Made by a program: the position numbers and the translations under genes. The notes beneath the pieces were generated by a model. That model worked only from the letters and a program-made list of their open reading frames with translations. It searched no databases and was not told the DNA's origin. Positions 1 to 8,609 of a DNA stretch of 64,000 nt are shown one piece after another. Positions within the stretch are counted from its first letter, which is position 1; each line of letters begins with the position of its first letter. Source of the DNA: Chromohalobacter beijerinckii (GTDB lineage Bacteria > Pseudomonadota > Gammaproteobacteria > Pseudomonadales > Halomonadaceae); NCBI RefSeq assembly GCF_023061185.1, contig NZ_JAKGAK010000015.1, positions 22,951-86,950 of the forward strand, in the 5' to 3' direction.

Positions 1-1
1 A

Positions 2-1102
2 CTGGCGGAAGTGGCGGTGATGTTCGGTCCTGCCGAGTTCTTCGCGCTGATGGTGTTCGCCTTCGCCTCCATGTCCGTGATGATGGGCAAGGATCCCGTC
101 AAGACCGCCATCGGCGCCGTGCTGGGGATCTTGATCGGCACCGTGGGCGTCGATTCAAGCACCGGCGTGCTGCGCTATACCTTCGGCCTGCCCGAGCTTT
201 ACGACGGTATCGATTTCGTCGTCATGATCATCGGCTTGTTCGCGATCAGCGAAATTCTTTTGATGCTGGAACACGCCAATCGCAAGGACGGCAACGACGG
301 TCTCCCACCTCTTGGGCGCGTCTTCGTCAGCCTCAAGGAAGTGCTGGCCTGCAAGTGGACGATGGGACGCTCGGGCCTGATCGGTTTTATCATCGGCATA
401 TTGCCCGGCACCGGTGCCTCGGTGGGCGGCGCGGTCGCCTATACCACGGAGAAGCGCCTGAGCGACAAGGACAATTCATTCGGCACGGGCAACATGCGCG
501 GCCTAGCGGCGCCGGAGGCGGCCAATAACGCCTCGGCGGTGGGCTCGTTCGTGCCCATGCTGACGCTGGGCATTCCCGGCTCCGGCACCACGGCGGTGCT
601 ACTCGGCGCGTTGATGCTCTACAACATCACCCCCGGCCCCATGATGTTCAGCGAACGCCCGGAAGTCGCTGGCGGCCTGATCGCCTCGCTGTATATTGGC
701 AATATCGTACTGCTGGCGCTCAACCTGCCGCTGGCCGGCGTCTTCGCCCGCGTGCTGACGATCCCGCGCTGGGTGCTGGTGCCAGGCATCGCGATTCTGG
801 CCTTCGTCGGCGTTTTCCAGCTCCATTCCAATCTTGCGGCCATCTACCTGATGCTCATCATCGGCGTGTTCGGCTACCTGCTGCGCAAGCTGGGCTTCTC
901 GCTGGCGCCCGTCATCCTGGGCTACGTCCTCGGCGGGCTGATGGAGCAGAACCTGCGGCGCGCGCTGTCCATCAGCGGCGGCGACCTGGGCATCCTGTGG
1001 CAATCCGGCATCTCGCTCGGCCTCTGGATCGCCGCGCTCGCCCTGCTACTTCTGCCCTGGCTGCTGCCCAAGCTGTGGCAAGCCAAGACCAGCAAGGCTT
1101 GA
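2..1102 (+). CDS. tctA: TctA-family tricarboxylate carrier subunit (5' end outside window)
   Basis: Large membrane subunit of a tripartite tricarboxylate transporter, which moves citrate or related carboxylates across the inner membrane with a small TctB subunit and a periplasmic TctC binding protein. The frame is already open at base 2, so the N-terminal part lies outside the window. About 366 residues are visible, nearly all hydrophobic helices. Two diagnostic glycine-rich repeats are present: ILPGTGASVGG near residue 130 of the visible part, and GIPGSGTTAV near residue 185, followed by LMLYNITPGP. TctB and TctC are not seen downstream; they would lie upstream or elsewhere. The gene ends in a strong terminator. 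The substrate cannot be read from the sequence. Confidence 0.9.
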   Translation: MAEVAVMFGPAEFFALMVFAFASMSVMMGKDPVKTAIGAVLGILIGTVGVDSSTGVLRYTFGLPELYDGIDFVVMIIGLFAISEILLMLEHANRKDGNDGLPPLGRVFVSLKEVLACKWTMGRSGLIGFIIGILPGTGASVGGAVAYTTEKRLSDKDNSFGTGNMRGLAAPEAANNASAVGSFVPMLTLGIPGSGTTAVLLGALMLYNITPGPMMFSERPEVAGGLIASLYIGNIVLLALNLPLAGVFARVLTIPRWVLVPGIAILAFVGVFQLHSNLAAIYLMLIIGVFGYLLRKLGFSLAPVILGYVLGGLMEQNLRRALSISGGDLGILWQSGISLGLWIAALALLLLPWLLPKLWQAKTSKA

Positions 1103-1118
1103 AGCGGCAAAGCAACAG

Positions 1119-1159
1119 GCCCACGCATCAGACATCGAGATGCGTGGGCTTCTTTTTTT
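1119..1159 (+). terminator. Intrinsic terminator after tctA
   Basis: Perfect 11-bp stem, GCCCACGCATC paired with GATGCGTGGGC around a 9-nt loop, followed directly by a run of T residues (TTCTTTTTTT). It lies 17 nt after the tctA stop. Confidence 0.9.
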
Positions 1160-1188
1160 AGGCCTCTTCCCGGGAATTCGTCGACGAC

Positions 1189-1242
1189 TTGCCACGCATC
1201 AGGTGTACACATAAACTATTTATAAATAGCATTTGTGTAGAC
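1189..1242 (+). promoter_or_regulatory. abiE promoter with 40-bp palindromic operator
   Basis: An imperfect palindrome spans 1203-1242. Its perfect core is CTATTTATAAATAG and its outer arms are TACACA/TGTGTA; 16 of 20 positions pair. A plausible sigma70 promoter overlaps it: TTGCCA at 1189, 17-bp spacer, TAAACT at 1212. AbiEi antitoxins are known to bind inverted repeats in their own promoter and repress it, so this is the expected operator. Its location, ending 3 bp before the ATG at 1246, also argues against the upstream TTG at 1189 being the start codon. Confidence 0.6.
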
Positions 1243-1245
1243 TTG

Positions 1246-1785
1246 ATGAATCAGATCACCGCCCGTGAGCGTCTCGACTACTGGGACCGCCAACACCGGT
1301 ATGTATTTACCCTCTCGGACCTGGCCAAGATCTTTCCCGAAGACAGCCCAAAGACGCTTCAGGAGGGGATCAATCGACTACGTCGACATGGCATGCTCGA
1401 GGCAGTCAGTCGCGGCGTGTATGTCTACAAGCTGTCACGGAACCATGACGCCGACCTACTCGAACGAATCGCCAAAGCCATGCGCCGCGGCGAGTACAGC
1501 TATGTCAGCCTCGAGTCCGCACTCTCGGAATATGGCGCGATCTCACAAATTCCTGTCGATCGGCTGACGATCATGACCACAGGCCGCAAGGGGGAATATC
1601 GAACCCCTTATGGCACCATTGAATTCACCCATACCAAACGATCCGTTCCCCAATTACTGGATCGGATGCGCGACGTCGGGCGTCCCTTGCGGCTCGCGAC
1701 ACCCCAAGCTGCCTGGGCCGACCTCAAGCGTGTCGGGCGCAATACCCACCTTGTCGACCAAGCGAGCCTGCCGCATGAACAATGA
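1246..1785 (+). CDS. abiEi: AbiEi-family antitoxin / transcriptional repressor
   Basis: Antitoxin half of a type IV AbiE toxin-antitoxin pair, 179 residues. The N-terminal part (about residues 20-60, with FTLSDLAKIF and TLQEGINRLRRHGML) reads as a winged helix-turn-helix, followed by the RGVYVYKL wing. The C-terminal part (SYVSLESALSEYG, then RTPYGTIEFTHTKR) matches the AbiEi antitoxin domain. ATG 1246 is chosen because a TTG 57 bp upstream would put the palindromic operator inside the gene. No clear Shine-Dalgarno sequence precedes it. The last 11 bp overlap the toxin gene, so the two are translationally coupled. Family members neutralise the toxin without stable binding and repress the operon. 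Confidence 0.82.
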   Translation: MNQITARERLDYWDRQHRYVFTLSDLAKIFPEDSPKTLQEGINRLRRHGMLEAVSRGVYVYKLSRNHDADLLERIAKAMRRGEYSYVSLESALSEYGAISQIPVDRLTIMTTGRKGEYRTPYGTIEFTHTKRSVPQLLDRMRDVGRPLRLATPQAAWADLKRVGRNTHLVDQASLPHEQ

Positions 1786-2704
1786 ACGCGTTAACTTCGA
1801 CGAACTGGTCGCTCGGGCGATGGCCCAACCCGGCCGTGCCGCCATGCGCCCGGTAATCGAGAAGGAGCTGTTGCATCTCGACATCCTGTTCGCACTCGAG
1901 CGAGAACGGCTCCTGGACCAGCTGACCTTTCAGGGAGGAACGTCGCTTCGCTTGTGTCAGGGCTCACCACGCTTCAGCGAAGACTTGGATTTTGCCGGCG
2001 ATTGGAATTTCTGCAGCCAAGACCTGTCCCGCATTCGCGAGTGTATCGAGGATTATGTCAGCAAGCGCTATCAGCTCGAGGTCAGCGTCAAGGAACCGAA
2101 GGAACTGCGCGAAGAACCCGGCTACCGAGATATTCGCGTCGACAAATGGCAGGTTTCCGTCGTGACAGCACCGGCCCGAAAGGACATTCCCAAGCAGCGC
2201 ATCAAACTGGAAGTGGCCAGCCTCCCGGCGTATACGCGGGAAGCGCATGCGATCCAGGTCCACTACCCTTTTCTACCGGATGGCTACAATGACTTACTGA
2301 TCATGACGGAAAGCCTAGAGGAGGTCATGGCAGACAAGCTGATCTCACTGGTCAACACAAAGAAATACGTGCGGCATCGTGACATCTGGGACCTGGCCTG
2401 GCTCAAGCAGCAAGGCGCATCTCCCGACGTCGAACTCGTCAAGCGCAAGATTCAGGACTACACCATAGAACACTACCCTGACCGAGCCAGGGATATGCAA
2501 TCACGTCTAGCCGGCATTGTGTCAGGTACGACTTTTCAGGGTGAAATGGCCCGCTTTCTGCCCACAGAGACAGTCGACCGGACGATAAGGAATCCCCGCT
2601 TTGCCGACTTTCTCACCCGCGAGATCACCGCCATGCTGGAGCAGGTAATCACCACACTCGAAGGTCCGGCGCCCGGATCATCCAGCCCGGAATTTACTCT
2701 CTAG
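1775..2704 (+). CDS. abiEii: AbiEii-family nucleotidyltransferase toxin
   Basis: Toxin half of the AbiE pair, 309 residues, DUF1814 nucleotidyltransferase fold. Visible motifs: QGGTSLRL at about residues 53-60; RFSEDLDF, giving the S-x-D-x-D metal-binding core with D70 and D72; and the distal ADKLISL...RHRDIWDLAWL motif near residues 187-212. All the motifs needed for activity are present, so the toxin looks intact. Relatives abort phage infection, and MenT relatives transfer nucleotides to tRNA acceptor stems; which applies here cannot be told. ATG 1775 is chosen because earlier in-frame residues lie inside abiEi. Confidence 0.85.
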   Translation: MNNERVNFDELVARAMAQPGRAAMRPVIEKELLHLDILFALERERLLDQLTFQGGTSLRLCQGSPRFSEDLDFAGDWNFCSQDLSRIRECIEDYVSKRYQLEVSVKEPKELREEPGYRDIRVDKWQVSVVTAPARKDIPKQRIKLEVASLPAYTREAHAIQVHYPFLPDGYNDLLIMTESLEEVMADKLISLVNTKKYVRHRDIWDLAWLKQQGASPDVELVKRKIQDYTIEHYPDRARDMQSRLAGIVSGTTFQGEMARFLPTETVDRTIRNPRFADFLTREITAMLEQVITTLEGPAPGSSSPEFTL

Positions 2705-2841
2705 GGAGCACCGCTCCCAAACACCTCTAGCCACCACGCTGACCGTGTGAGAGTCGGCGTGAAGTCCCCGATAGCGATGGCTCGTAGCCACAATGCTAGA
2801 CTATCCCTCTTCCAAACTTACCCGATCTTGCGAGGCCTGCG

Positions 2842-4191
2842 ATGGACGACACTGGCACCCCCAACGCCCTGTCCGTCAGTGAACTCAACCGCCAGGCCCG
2901 TCTGATGCTGGAGCGTGGCTTCGGCGAGTGTTGGGTGGAGGGCGAGATTTCGGGCGTGGCGCGGCCGGCGTCGGGGCATATCTATTTCACGCTCAAGGAC
3001 GACCGCGCGCAGTTACGCTGCGCGTTCTTCCGCAACCGTGCGCGCTTGATGCGCGCGACGCTCAAGGATGGCGATCGGCTGCGGGTGCGCGGGCGCGTGT
3101 CGGTGTTCGAGCCGCGTGGCGACTACCAATTGATCGTCGAGGCGGTACAGGCATCGGGGGAAGGCGAGCTGCTGGCGTCGTTCGAGCGGCTCAAGGCGAA
3201 GCTTTCCGCTGAGGGCGTCTTCGTCAATGCGCGGCCGTTGCCCTGCCCGCCGCGCCATCTGGCCATCATCACCTCGCCCACCGGCGCGGCGATTCGTGAC
3301 GTGCTGGCGGTGTTGCGCCGACGTTGGCCGTCACTGGAGATGACGATCCTGCCGGTGCCGGTGCAGGGGCGCGAGGCGTCGCCGGCGATCATCCGCGCCA
3401 TCGCCCAGGCCAATCAGCGCGCCCAGTCGCCGGACGACACTGTCGATACCCTGCTCGTCACGCGCGGCGGCGGCAGTCTGGAGGATCTGTGGGCGTTCAA
3501 TGACGAACATCTGGCGCGGGCGATTCATCATTCTCGCCTGCCGGTGATGTCGGCGGTGGGCCATGAAGTGGATGTCACGCTGGCGGATTTCGCCGCCGAT
3601 GAGCGTGCGCCCACGCCGTCCGCCGCCGCCGAGCGCCTGGTGCCCGACTGGCGCGAGTGGCGGGCGCAGTTGCAAGCCGCCGCGCGTGGCCTGGCACGTG
3701 CCATGCAGGCACGCCTGGAGCGCGACGGCCAGCGCCTCGATCATGCCCGGGCGCGATTGCGGCATCCCGGCGAGCGTCTGGCCGAACAGCGTCGGCGCCT
3801 GGAGAGTTGGGAAACGCGTCTTAAGCTTGCCATGCAGCGACGTCTCGACCGCGAGCGTCAGCATCACGAGACGCTGACTCGCCGCGTGGAACGCCAGGAC
3901 CCACGCCTTGCCATCGAGGCGTATCGGCAACGCCTGACGACGCTAGAACGTCAGCTACATACCGCCCTGCCGCGCCGCCTCGATCAGTCCCGGGAGCGCC
4001 TCGAAGCCCTGGCTCGCGAGCTCAACGCGGTGAGCCCGCTGGCGGTATTGGGACGCGGTTATGCGATTCTCGAGGACGACGAGCGCCATATCGTGCGCCA
4101 CGCCCATGACACCCAGCCCGGCCAGACCCTCACCGCGCGACTCGGCGAGGGGCGGTTGAAGGTGGAGGTGAAGCGCCGTTTCAAACGTTGA
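2842..4191 (+). CDS. xseA: Exodeoxyribonuclease VII large subunit
   Basis: Catalytic large subunit of exonuclease VII, which degrades single-stranded DNA to oligonucleotides together with XseB. At 449 residues it is of normal family length. Order: N-terminal OB-fold (ECWVEGEISGVARPASGHIYFTLKD, residues 30-55), catalytic middle region (LAIITSPTGAAIRDVL near 145, TRGGGSLEDLWAFNDE near 210, SAVGHEVDVTLADFAADERAPTPSAAAE near 240), a long arginine-rich coiled coil (270-400) and a C-terminal SPLAVLGRGYAI segment. xseB is not adjacent. The gene converges on glrR, with 9 bp between the stops. Confidence 0.95.
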   Translation: MDDTGTPNALSVSELNRQARLMLERGFGECWVEGEISGVARPASGHIYFTLKDDRAQLRCAFFRNRARLMRATLKDGDRLRVRGRVSVFEPRGDYQLIVEAVQASGEGELLASFERLKAKLSAEGVFVNARPLPCPPRHLAIITSPTGAAIRDVLAVLRRRWPSLEMTILPVPVQGREASPAIIRAIAQANQRAQSPDDTVDTLLVTRGGGSLEDLWAFNDEHLARAIHHSRLPVMSAVGHEVDVTLADFAADERAPTPSAAAERLVPDWREWRAQLQAAARGLARAMQARLERDGQRLDHARARLRHPGERLAEQRRRLESWETRLKLAMQRRLDRERQHHETLTRRVERQDPRLAIEAYRQRLTTLERQLHTALPRRLDQSRERLEALARELNAVSPLAVLGRGYAILEDDERHIVRHAHDTQPGQTLTARLGEGRLKVEVKRRFKR

Positions 4192-4200
4192 AAACGTGGC

Positions 4201-5601
4201 TCAGCGTTGCACGCGACGCGGCTGGGCGTCATCGTTCTGCGCCGACTGCGGTTGAGTGCTGGGCTTGAAGCTGCTCGGTTCCAGGTCGTGCCGAGCCAGT
4301 AGCTTGTAGAAATCGGTGCGATTGCGCCCGGCGATGCGCGCGGCCTGGGTGACGTTGCCTTCGGTAATCTTGAGCACCTTGACGAGATAGCTGCGTTCAA
4401 AGCCCGCGCGCGCCTCGTTGAATGACGGCAAGGCGTTTTCTTCGGCCGCCAGCGCCTGCGCCACCAACGCTTCGGGGATGATCGGCGAGCTGGTCAGCGC
4501 CACGCACTGCTCGACGACGTTGACCAGCTGGCGCACGTTGCCCGGCCAAGCGCTGGAGGCCAGCAAGTTGAGCGCTTCCGACGAAAAGCCCTTGACGAAG
4601 GGCTTGTGGCGCTCGGCGGCCTGCCCCACCAGGTACTTGGCCAGCAGCGGTACGTCCTCGGCACGCTCCTTGAGGGCCGGCAACTTGAGATTGACGACGT
4701 TGAGGCGGTAGTAAAGGTCCTCGCGGAAGTCGCCCTCGTGCATGGCACGGTCGAGATCGCGGTGCGTAGCGGAGATGATGCGCACGTCGATGGGCACCGA
4801 GGTGGTCGAGCCTAGTGGGCGGATCTGACGTTCCTGCAACGCGCGAAGCAGCTTGACCTGCAGCGTCAGCGGCATGTCGCCGATCTCATCGAGGAACAGA
4901 CTGCCCCCATCGGCGGCGAGGAACAGCCCTTCGTGCTGACTGACCGCACCGGTGAAGGCGCCCTTGGCGTGGCCGAACAATTCGCTTTCAAGCAATTGCT
5001 CGGGCAGTGCACCGCAGTTGATCGCCACGAACGGCTTGTCGGCTCGTCCACTGGCCTGGTGGATGGCGTTGGCGAGGAGTTCCTTGCCCGAGCCGGAGGC
5101 ACCGGTGATCAGCACGCTGACATCCGAGGCGGCCACCATGCGGGCCTGCTCGAGGATGCGTTCCATCTGCGGGCTGCGGGTGATGATCTCGGCGCGCCAG
5201 GCATCGTCGCCGGCGCCATGCGTGCCCGGCGTCTGCGATAGAGCTTCCTCGATGGCGGCGAACAGCTCGTCGCGGTCCACCGGCTTGGTGAGGAAGCTGA
5301 ACACGCCTTGGCGCGTAGCGCTCACCGCATCGGGAATCGAGCCATGCGCGGTCAGAATGATCACCGGCATGCCCGGCGCGCGACGCTGCAATTCACGGAA
5401 CAGCGCCATGCCGTCCATTTCATCCATGCGCAGATCGGAAAGCACCAGGTCGGGGCGGTCCTCGGCAAGGCACTCCAACGCCTGCCGTCCACTTTCGGCA
5501 GTGGTCACACGGTACCCCCGGCTTTCTAGGCGCATGCCCAAAAGCTTGAGGAGGCTAGGGTCGTCATCGACCAGCAGAATATGGGCGGCGGCGTGCTTCA
5601 C
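4201..5601 (-). CDS. glrR: Sigma54-dependent response regulator GlrR (QseF)
   Basis: Response regulator and sigma54 activator of the GlrK-QseG-GlrR system, 466 residues. Receiver domain at the N-terminus ([15 protein letters not shown], phosphoacceptor D56 in [13 protein letters not shown]). AAA+ domain with Walker A GASGSGKE, the sigma54-contacting GAFTGA loop and Walker [10 protein letters not shown]. Fis-type helix-turn-helix at the end ([21 protein letters not shown]). The frame is open upstream, but GTG 5601 has AAGGAG six bases before it and falls just past the qseG stop; this start gives the N-terminus expected from GlrR. In E. coli it activates glmY from a sigma54 promoter, and a sigma54 promoter is present upstream of this operon. 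Confidence 0.93.
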   Translation of the reverse strand: MKHAAAHILLVDDDPSLLKLLGMRLESRGYRVTTAESGRQALECLAEDRPDLVLSDLRMDEMDGMALFRELQRRAPGMPVIILTAHGSIPDAVSATRQGVFSFLTKPVDRDELFAAIEEALSQTPGTHGAGDDAWRAEIITRSPQMERILEQARMVAASDVSVLITGASGSGKELLANAIHQASGRADKPFVAINCGALPEQLLESELFGHAKGAFTGAVSQHEGLFLAADGGSLFLDEIGDMPLTLQVKLLRALQERQIRPLGSTTSVPIDVRIISATHRDLDRAMHEGDFREDLYYRLNVVNLKLPALKERAEDVPLLAKYLVGQAAERHKPFVKGFSSEALNLLASSAWPGNVRQLVNVVEQCVALTSSPIIPEALVAQALAAEENALPSFNEARAGFERSYLVKVLKITEGNVTQAARIAGRNRTDFYKLLARHDLEPSSFKPSTQPQSAQNDDAQPRRVQR

Positions 5602-5629
5602 GAATCTCTCCTTGGTAACCATCGCGACA

Positions 5630-6160
5630 TCATGGCGATTGCTCATGGCGCGAGTTGATGCTCTGTTCAATGGCCGTCAGCGCGTCGAGTTTCTCGGCGA
5701 GATCATCGCGCTCGCGTCCTAACGCTTGGCGGCGCGATTCACTCTTGGCGAGATCGCTGGCCAAATCGCGGCGTGTCTCGAGCTCGTTGAGCCATTGCCG
5801 CAGCAAGGGCTGCAAACGGCTCGGCGCCGCTGAGATATCGGCCTTGTAAAGCTCGGATGCTTGCTCCCAGCCATCGCGTTCCCCCCATGCCAGCACTACG
5901 GCGCGTGCCAGCTTGAGATGCGGCATATCGCCCTTGAGGCGCGTCAGCATGGTGTCGCGCCACTCGCTGTCACCGCGTTGCGAGGCGAGCCCGAAGGCGA
6001 TCCAGTCATCCACCAGGCAGACATTGTCAGCCAACTTGGGGATGTCGTCATTGCAGGAGGTGACCGGGGCTGCCGGAGCGGACGTCTCTTGCGTCATCCA
6101 CTGGCACCCGGTCAACAGCGAGCCAGCGCACAATGCCACTAGCAGCATCCGGATGTTCAT
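5630..6160 (-). CDS. qseG: QseG-like lipoprotein of the GlrK/GlrR operon
   Basis: Predicted lipoprotein, 176 residues, between the kinase and regulator genes exactly as in enterobacterial glrK-qseG-glrR. It starts at ATG 6160, which overlaps the glrK stop as ATGA. The signal peptide MNIRMLLVALCAGSLLTGC ends in an LTGC lipobox, so the protein should be anchored through Cys19. The C-terminal third is a charged helix that looks like a coiled coil. In E. coli QseG is an outer-membrane lipoprotein that modulates the kinase. The family assignment rests mainly on position and architecture, because the sequence is poorly conserved. Confidence 0.8.
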   Translation of the reverse strand: MNIRMLLVALCAGSLLTGCQWMTQETSAPAAPVTSCNDDIPKLADNVCLVDDWIAFGLASQRGDSEWRDTMLTRLKGDMPHLKLARAVVLAWGERDGWEQASELYKADISAAPSRLQPLLRQWLNELETRRDLASDLAKSESRRQALGRERDDLAEKLDALTAIEQSINSRHEQSP

Positions 6161-7677
6161 GCGTTCGAGTTCCTTGCGTTTAGCGCCGGCTGCGTCGTGG
6201 CCGGCGTCGTTATGGAAGCGTCGTCGCCATCGGCTCCTTCCTCCGGCGACGTCACCTCGGGTAGTGTCAGTCGGAAGCAAACCGGGAAGGTGTCATCCTC
6301 GACCAACTCCAAGCGTCCATCTTGAACCTTGGCGCAATCGGCAGCTACCGACAAGCCGATGCCCGAGCCCTTGAGGGCACCCTGGCGCCGCATACGGCCT
6401 TGATAGAACGCCTCGAAAAGGTGCGCGCTATCATCATCATCGATGGGCTCGCCGGTATTGGCGACCTCGACGATCAGCGAGGCGTGATGTTGTCTAGCAC
6501 GCAGTGCCAGATGGCCGCCGTCCTCGCCGTATGCGATGGCGTTGGAAATCAGGTTATCCAGAATGCTGGCCGTACGTTCGCGATCAGCCTGCCAGGGCAA
6601 GGGCGTGTGCCGAGGCCAGTCGACATGCATCCCCTTTTTGTCGAGCGCCAAACGATGTTTGGCGAGCACTTCCTGGATCACCGTGACCAGATCGAAACGC
6701 GTCACCTTGAGCCCTCGGCTGTGCTGCAACAGATTATAGTCGAGCAACTGCTCGATCAGGGCCTGGAGTTCCTGACCACTGACATCGATCAAACCTACGA
6801 TTTCCCGCTGACGCTCGCTGAGTTCGCCGACCACACCATCGGAAAGCAGCGCCGTGCCTTCCCGCACGCTGGCCAGCGGGGTTTTCAGCTCGTGGGACAT
6901 ATGCCGCAGGAACTGCTGCTTTTGCGCCTCGAGCTCGGTGAGGCGCCCGGATAGCCAAGTCAACCGCTCGCCGAGCCTGACCAGCTCCGCCGGCCCCTGG
7001 ATATGCTGCGGCGAGGCCGGCTCCATGCCACTGCCCAGGCTGAAGATGCGTCGCTCGAGCTGGCGAATGGGGCGGATGATCAGCCAGGTGAAGATCAGCA
7101 TCAGCCCCAGGCTGACCGAGACCAGCGCTGCGGTCTGCATCCACAGCTGCCCACGTACGGTACTGGCACGCTCGCGAATGTTTTCGATACGCTCATCGAT
7201 CAGTTGGTTGGTGGCATGGCGCACATTATCGGTCCGCTGGGAGAAGTCACCGAACGCCGCCAGCTGATCGCGGAATTCCTCGATGGGCATTTCCGGCAGG
7301 GCCTCGAGTTCGCCCAGTTGCTCACGCAGGCGCGGGATATCGGGGTCGTCGGGCAGCAAGGGGGCATGCTCGTCGAGCAGTTCTGCGTAGCGTTGAGCTT
7401 TCTCGGTATAGATGCTGAGCAATCCTTCCTGCTCGAGCACCGCGTATTGACGCGCGCTGCGCTCCATTTCCAATGCTAGATTGCTCAACGTGCGCGCACG
7501 GCGGGTTTGCTCCACCGCTTGGCGTGCGCTGACATCGGCCAACGACGAGAGCTCGGAGAGTGCCTGGCCGGCCTGAAACATGAGCACGGCAATTGGCAGC
7601 ATCACCATCACAAAGGCGAGCATTACCAACTGCAGTAACGAACGAGGACGCCAGCGGCGGGAGACCTGAGTGGTCAT
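6157..7677 (-). CDS. glrK: Sensor histidine kinase GlrK (QseE)
   Basis: Membrane sensor kinase, 506 residues from ATG 7677. One transmembrane helix near the N-terminus (SLLQLVMLAFVMVMLPIAVL), a periplasmic helical region of about 140 residues, a second helix (LVSVSLGLMLIFTWLII), HAMP, then the dimerisation box FLRHMSHELKTPLASVREG with the phosphoacceptor His, an N box (ILDNLISNAIAYG) and a G box (GSGIGLSVAAD). The N-terminal SLLQLVMLAF resembles E. coli GlrK closely. An in-frame ATG at 7713 is possible; neither start has a strong ribosome site. First gene of the minus-strand operon glrK-qseG-glrR. Confidence 0.9.
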   Translation of the reverse strand: MTTQVSRRWRPRSLLQLVMLAFVMVMLPIAVLMFQAGQALSELSSLADVSARQAVEQTRRARTLSNLALEMERSARQYAVLEQEGLLSIYTEKAQRYAELLDEHAPLLPDDPDIPRLREQLGELEALPEMPIEEFRDQLAAFGDFSQRTDNVRHATNQLIDERIENIRERASTVRGQLWMQTAALVSVSLGLMLIFTWLIIRPIRQLERRIFSLGSGMEPASPQHIQGPAELVRLGERLTWLSGRLTELEAQKQQFLRHMSHELKTPLASVREGTALLSDGVVGELSERQREIVGLIDVSGQELQALIEQLLDYNLLQHSRGLKVTRFDLVTVIQEVLAKHRLALDKKGMHVDWPRHTPLPWQADRERTASILDNLISNAIAYGEDGGHLALRARQHHASLIVEVANTGEPIDDDDSAHLFEAFYQGRMRRQGALKGSGIGLSVAADCAKVQDGRLELVEDDTFPVCFRLTLPEVTSPEEGADGDDASITTPATTQPALNARNSNA

Positions 7678-7859
7678 GAGCGCGATTCTATGCAGAAAGA
7701 GAGTGGATGCCATGTCATCTTATCCGCACAGGATAACAGAGTTGCGTTCGCATGCCGGTTTTCGCATCGCCGCACCGATCGAAAGCGAGGAGTAAGTCCC
7801 ATTCAGCAATGAGCACCCGACGCATCCGCTAGACACACCACGGCGGCCACAAGACGCGC

Positions 7860-7887
7860 AAAAAAATGGGCCGGAAAGACCGGCCCA
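7860..7887 (-). terminator. Intrinsic terminator upstream of glrK
   Basis: Read on the minus strand: GGGCCGG, loop TCTTT, CCGGCCC, then A and seven T residues. It has the same orientation as glrK but lies about 180 bp before its start, so it must end a separate transcript coming from 7.9-8.3 kb. Confidence 0.88.
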
Positions 7888-8305
7888 AGGTACGCAGGGA
7901 ACTGAAGGGTCAAGTGAACACTCTCGAACATCCACCTGGCTGAATTCTCGAGAGTGATCGAGGGGCTCGAAAGCCCACGAAGCCATGAGGTCCACACATT
8001 GCCAGGAAAAGGCCCTCATGTTGACGGCGCAGCCGCCACTTCGTTTCGTGTGCCGCGTCGCCAAGGGCGGCGCGGCGAAGTTAGCCCCCGAAGGGGTGGC
8101 ATCCATGCCTGAGCATCCTTGCCCTTTTGGTACCTTTCCATGCCCGTAGGCGGTACCCGTCTCATCGCAACCTAAGTCACACATCGCGTGGAGCAGACGC
8201 TGATCAATCCAGCCGGGACATTGCGCACAGGGTTGTGGTCGAAACGCCCTGGCTTGATCGATCGAGAAACGGCTCGAGCCGTATTGAACCGTTTCCCGTT
8301 GCTCA
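7860..8305 (-). ncRNA. Candidate sigma54-dependent structured RNA upstream of glrK
   Basis: No convincing protein gene lies in this interval. On the minus strand it starts about 12 bp after a sigma54 promoter and ends at an intrinsic terminator, giving a predicted RNA of about 445 nt. It is full of self-complementary segments: 8129-8157 (GGTACC arms), 8098-8109, 8084-8099, 8039-8080 (arms CTTCG and GCCGCG), 7984-8021 (CATGAGG/CCTCATG), 7963-7976, 7919-7956 (9-bp perfect stem CACTCTCGA/TCGAGAGTG) and the terminator. In E. coli the sRNA gene glmY sits directly upstream of glrK and is transcribed by sigma54 under GlrR control. Sequence similarity to GlmY was not recognised, and the predicted length is greater. 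The exact 5' end and any processing are unknown. Confidence 0.5.
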
Positions 8306-8315
8306 CCCTATATAT

Positions 8316-8331
8316 TGCGATAGCCGTGCCA
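8316..8331 (-). promoter_or_regulatory. Sigma54 (-24/-12) promoter
   Basis: The minus strand reads TGGCACGGCTATCGCA: GG and GC exactly 10 bp apart, with TGGCACG identical to the consensus -24 block and TCGCA close to TTGCA. The predicted start is near 8305. A TATATA immediately downstream (8309-8314) could form the -10 of an overlapping sigma70 promoter. The region upstream (8332-8520) is distinctly AT-rich. No TGTC-N10-GACA site of the kind E. coli GlrR uses was found there. Confidence 0.75.
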
Positions 8332-8609
8332 GTTTTTAAAAAACCATTTAAAAACATGAAGTTAAAAGCATAGCTTGCAGGCCAAAACCGCACGAAAGGT
8401 TCTTACATCGAAAATCGAGGGCATTACGGCGCTCATAGTGTCGCTATCCACCAACGCTATTCCGAACGTATAAATAAATATCAACAAAAACATGTACTTA
8501 TTGCGTATCTATTTGGCGACACCCTATCAGATGGGAGCGACACTGCATGCCGCCGGACAGGCGAGTATCGATGCCGCCTTGCCGTTGAGCGGCGGCACAG
8601 GGCTGGCGT

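Noticed and set aside
7720..8184. 154-codon minus-strand frame upstream of glrK
   Set aside because: Runs straight through an intrinsic terminator and has no ribosome site or recognisable sequence; the region reads better as structured RNA.
8188..8373. 61-codon plus-strand frame with GTG start
   Set aside because: No ribosome site, crosses the sigma54 promoter, and no recognisable sequence.
8332..8520. GlrR binding sites (TGTC-N10-GACA) upstream of the sigma54 promoter
   Set aside because: TGTC and GACA occur singly (8439, 8518, 8539) but never 10 bp apart in the right order. A diverged site is possible but not supported.
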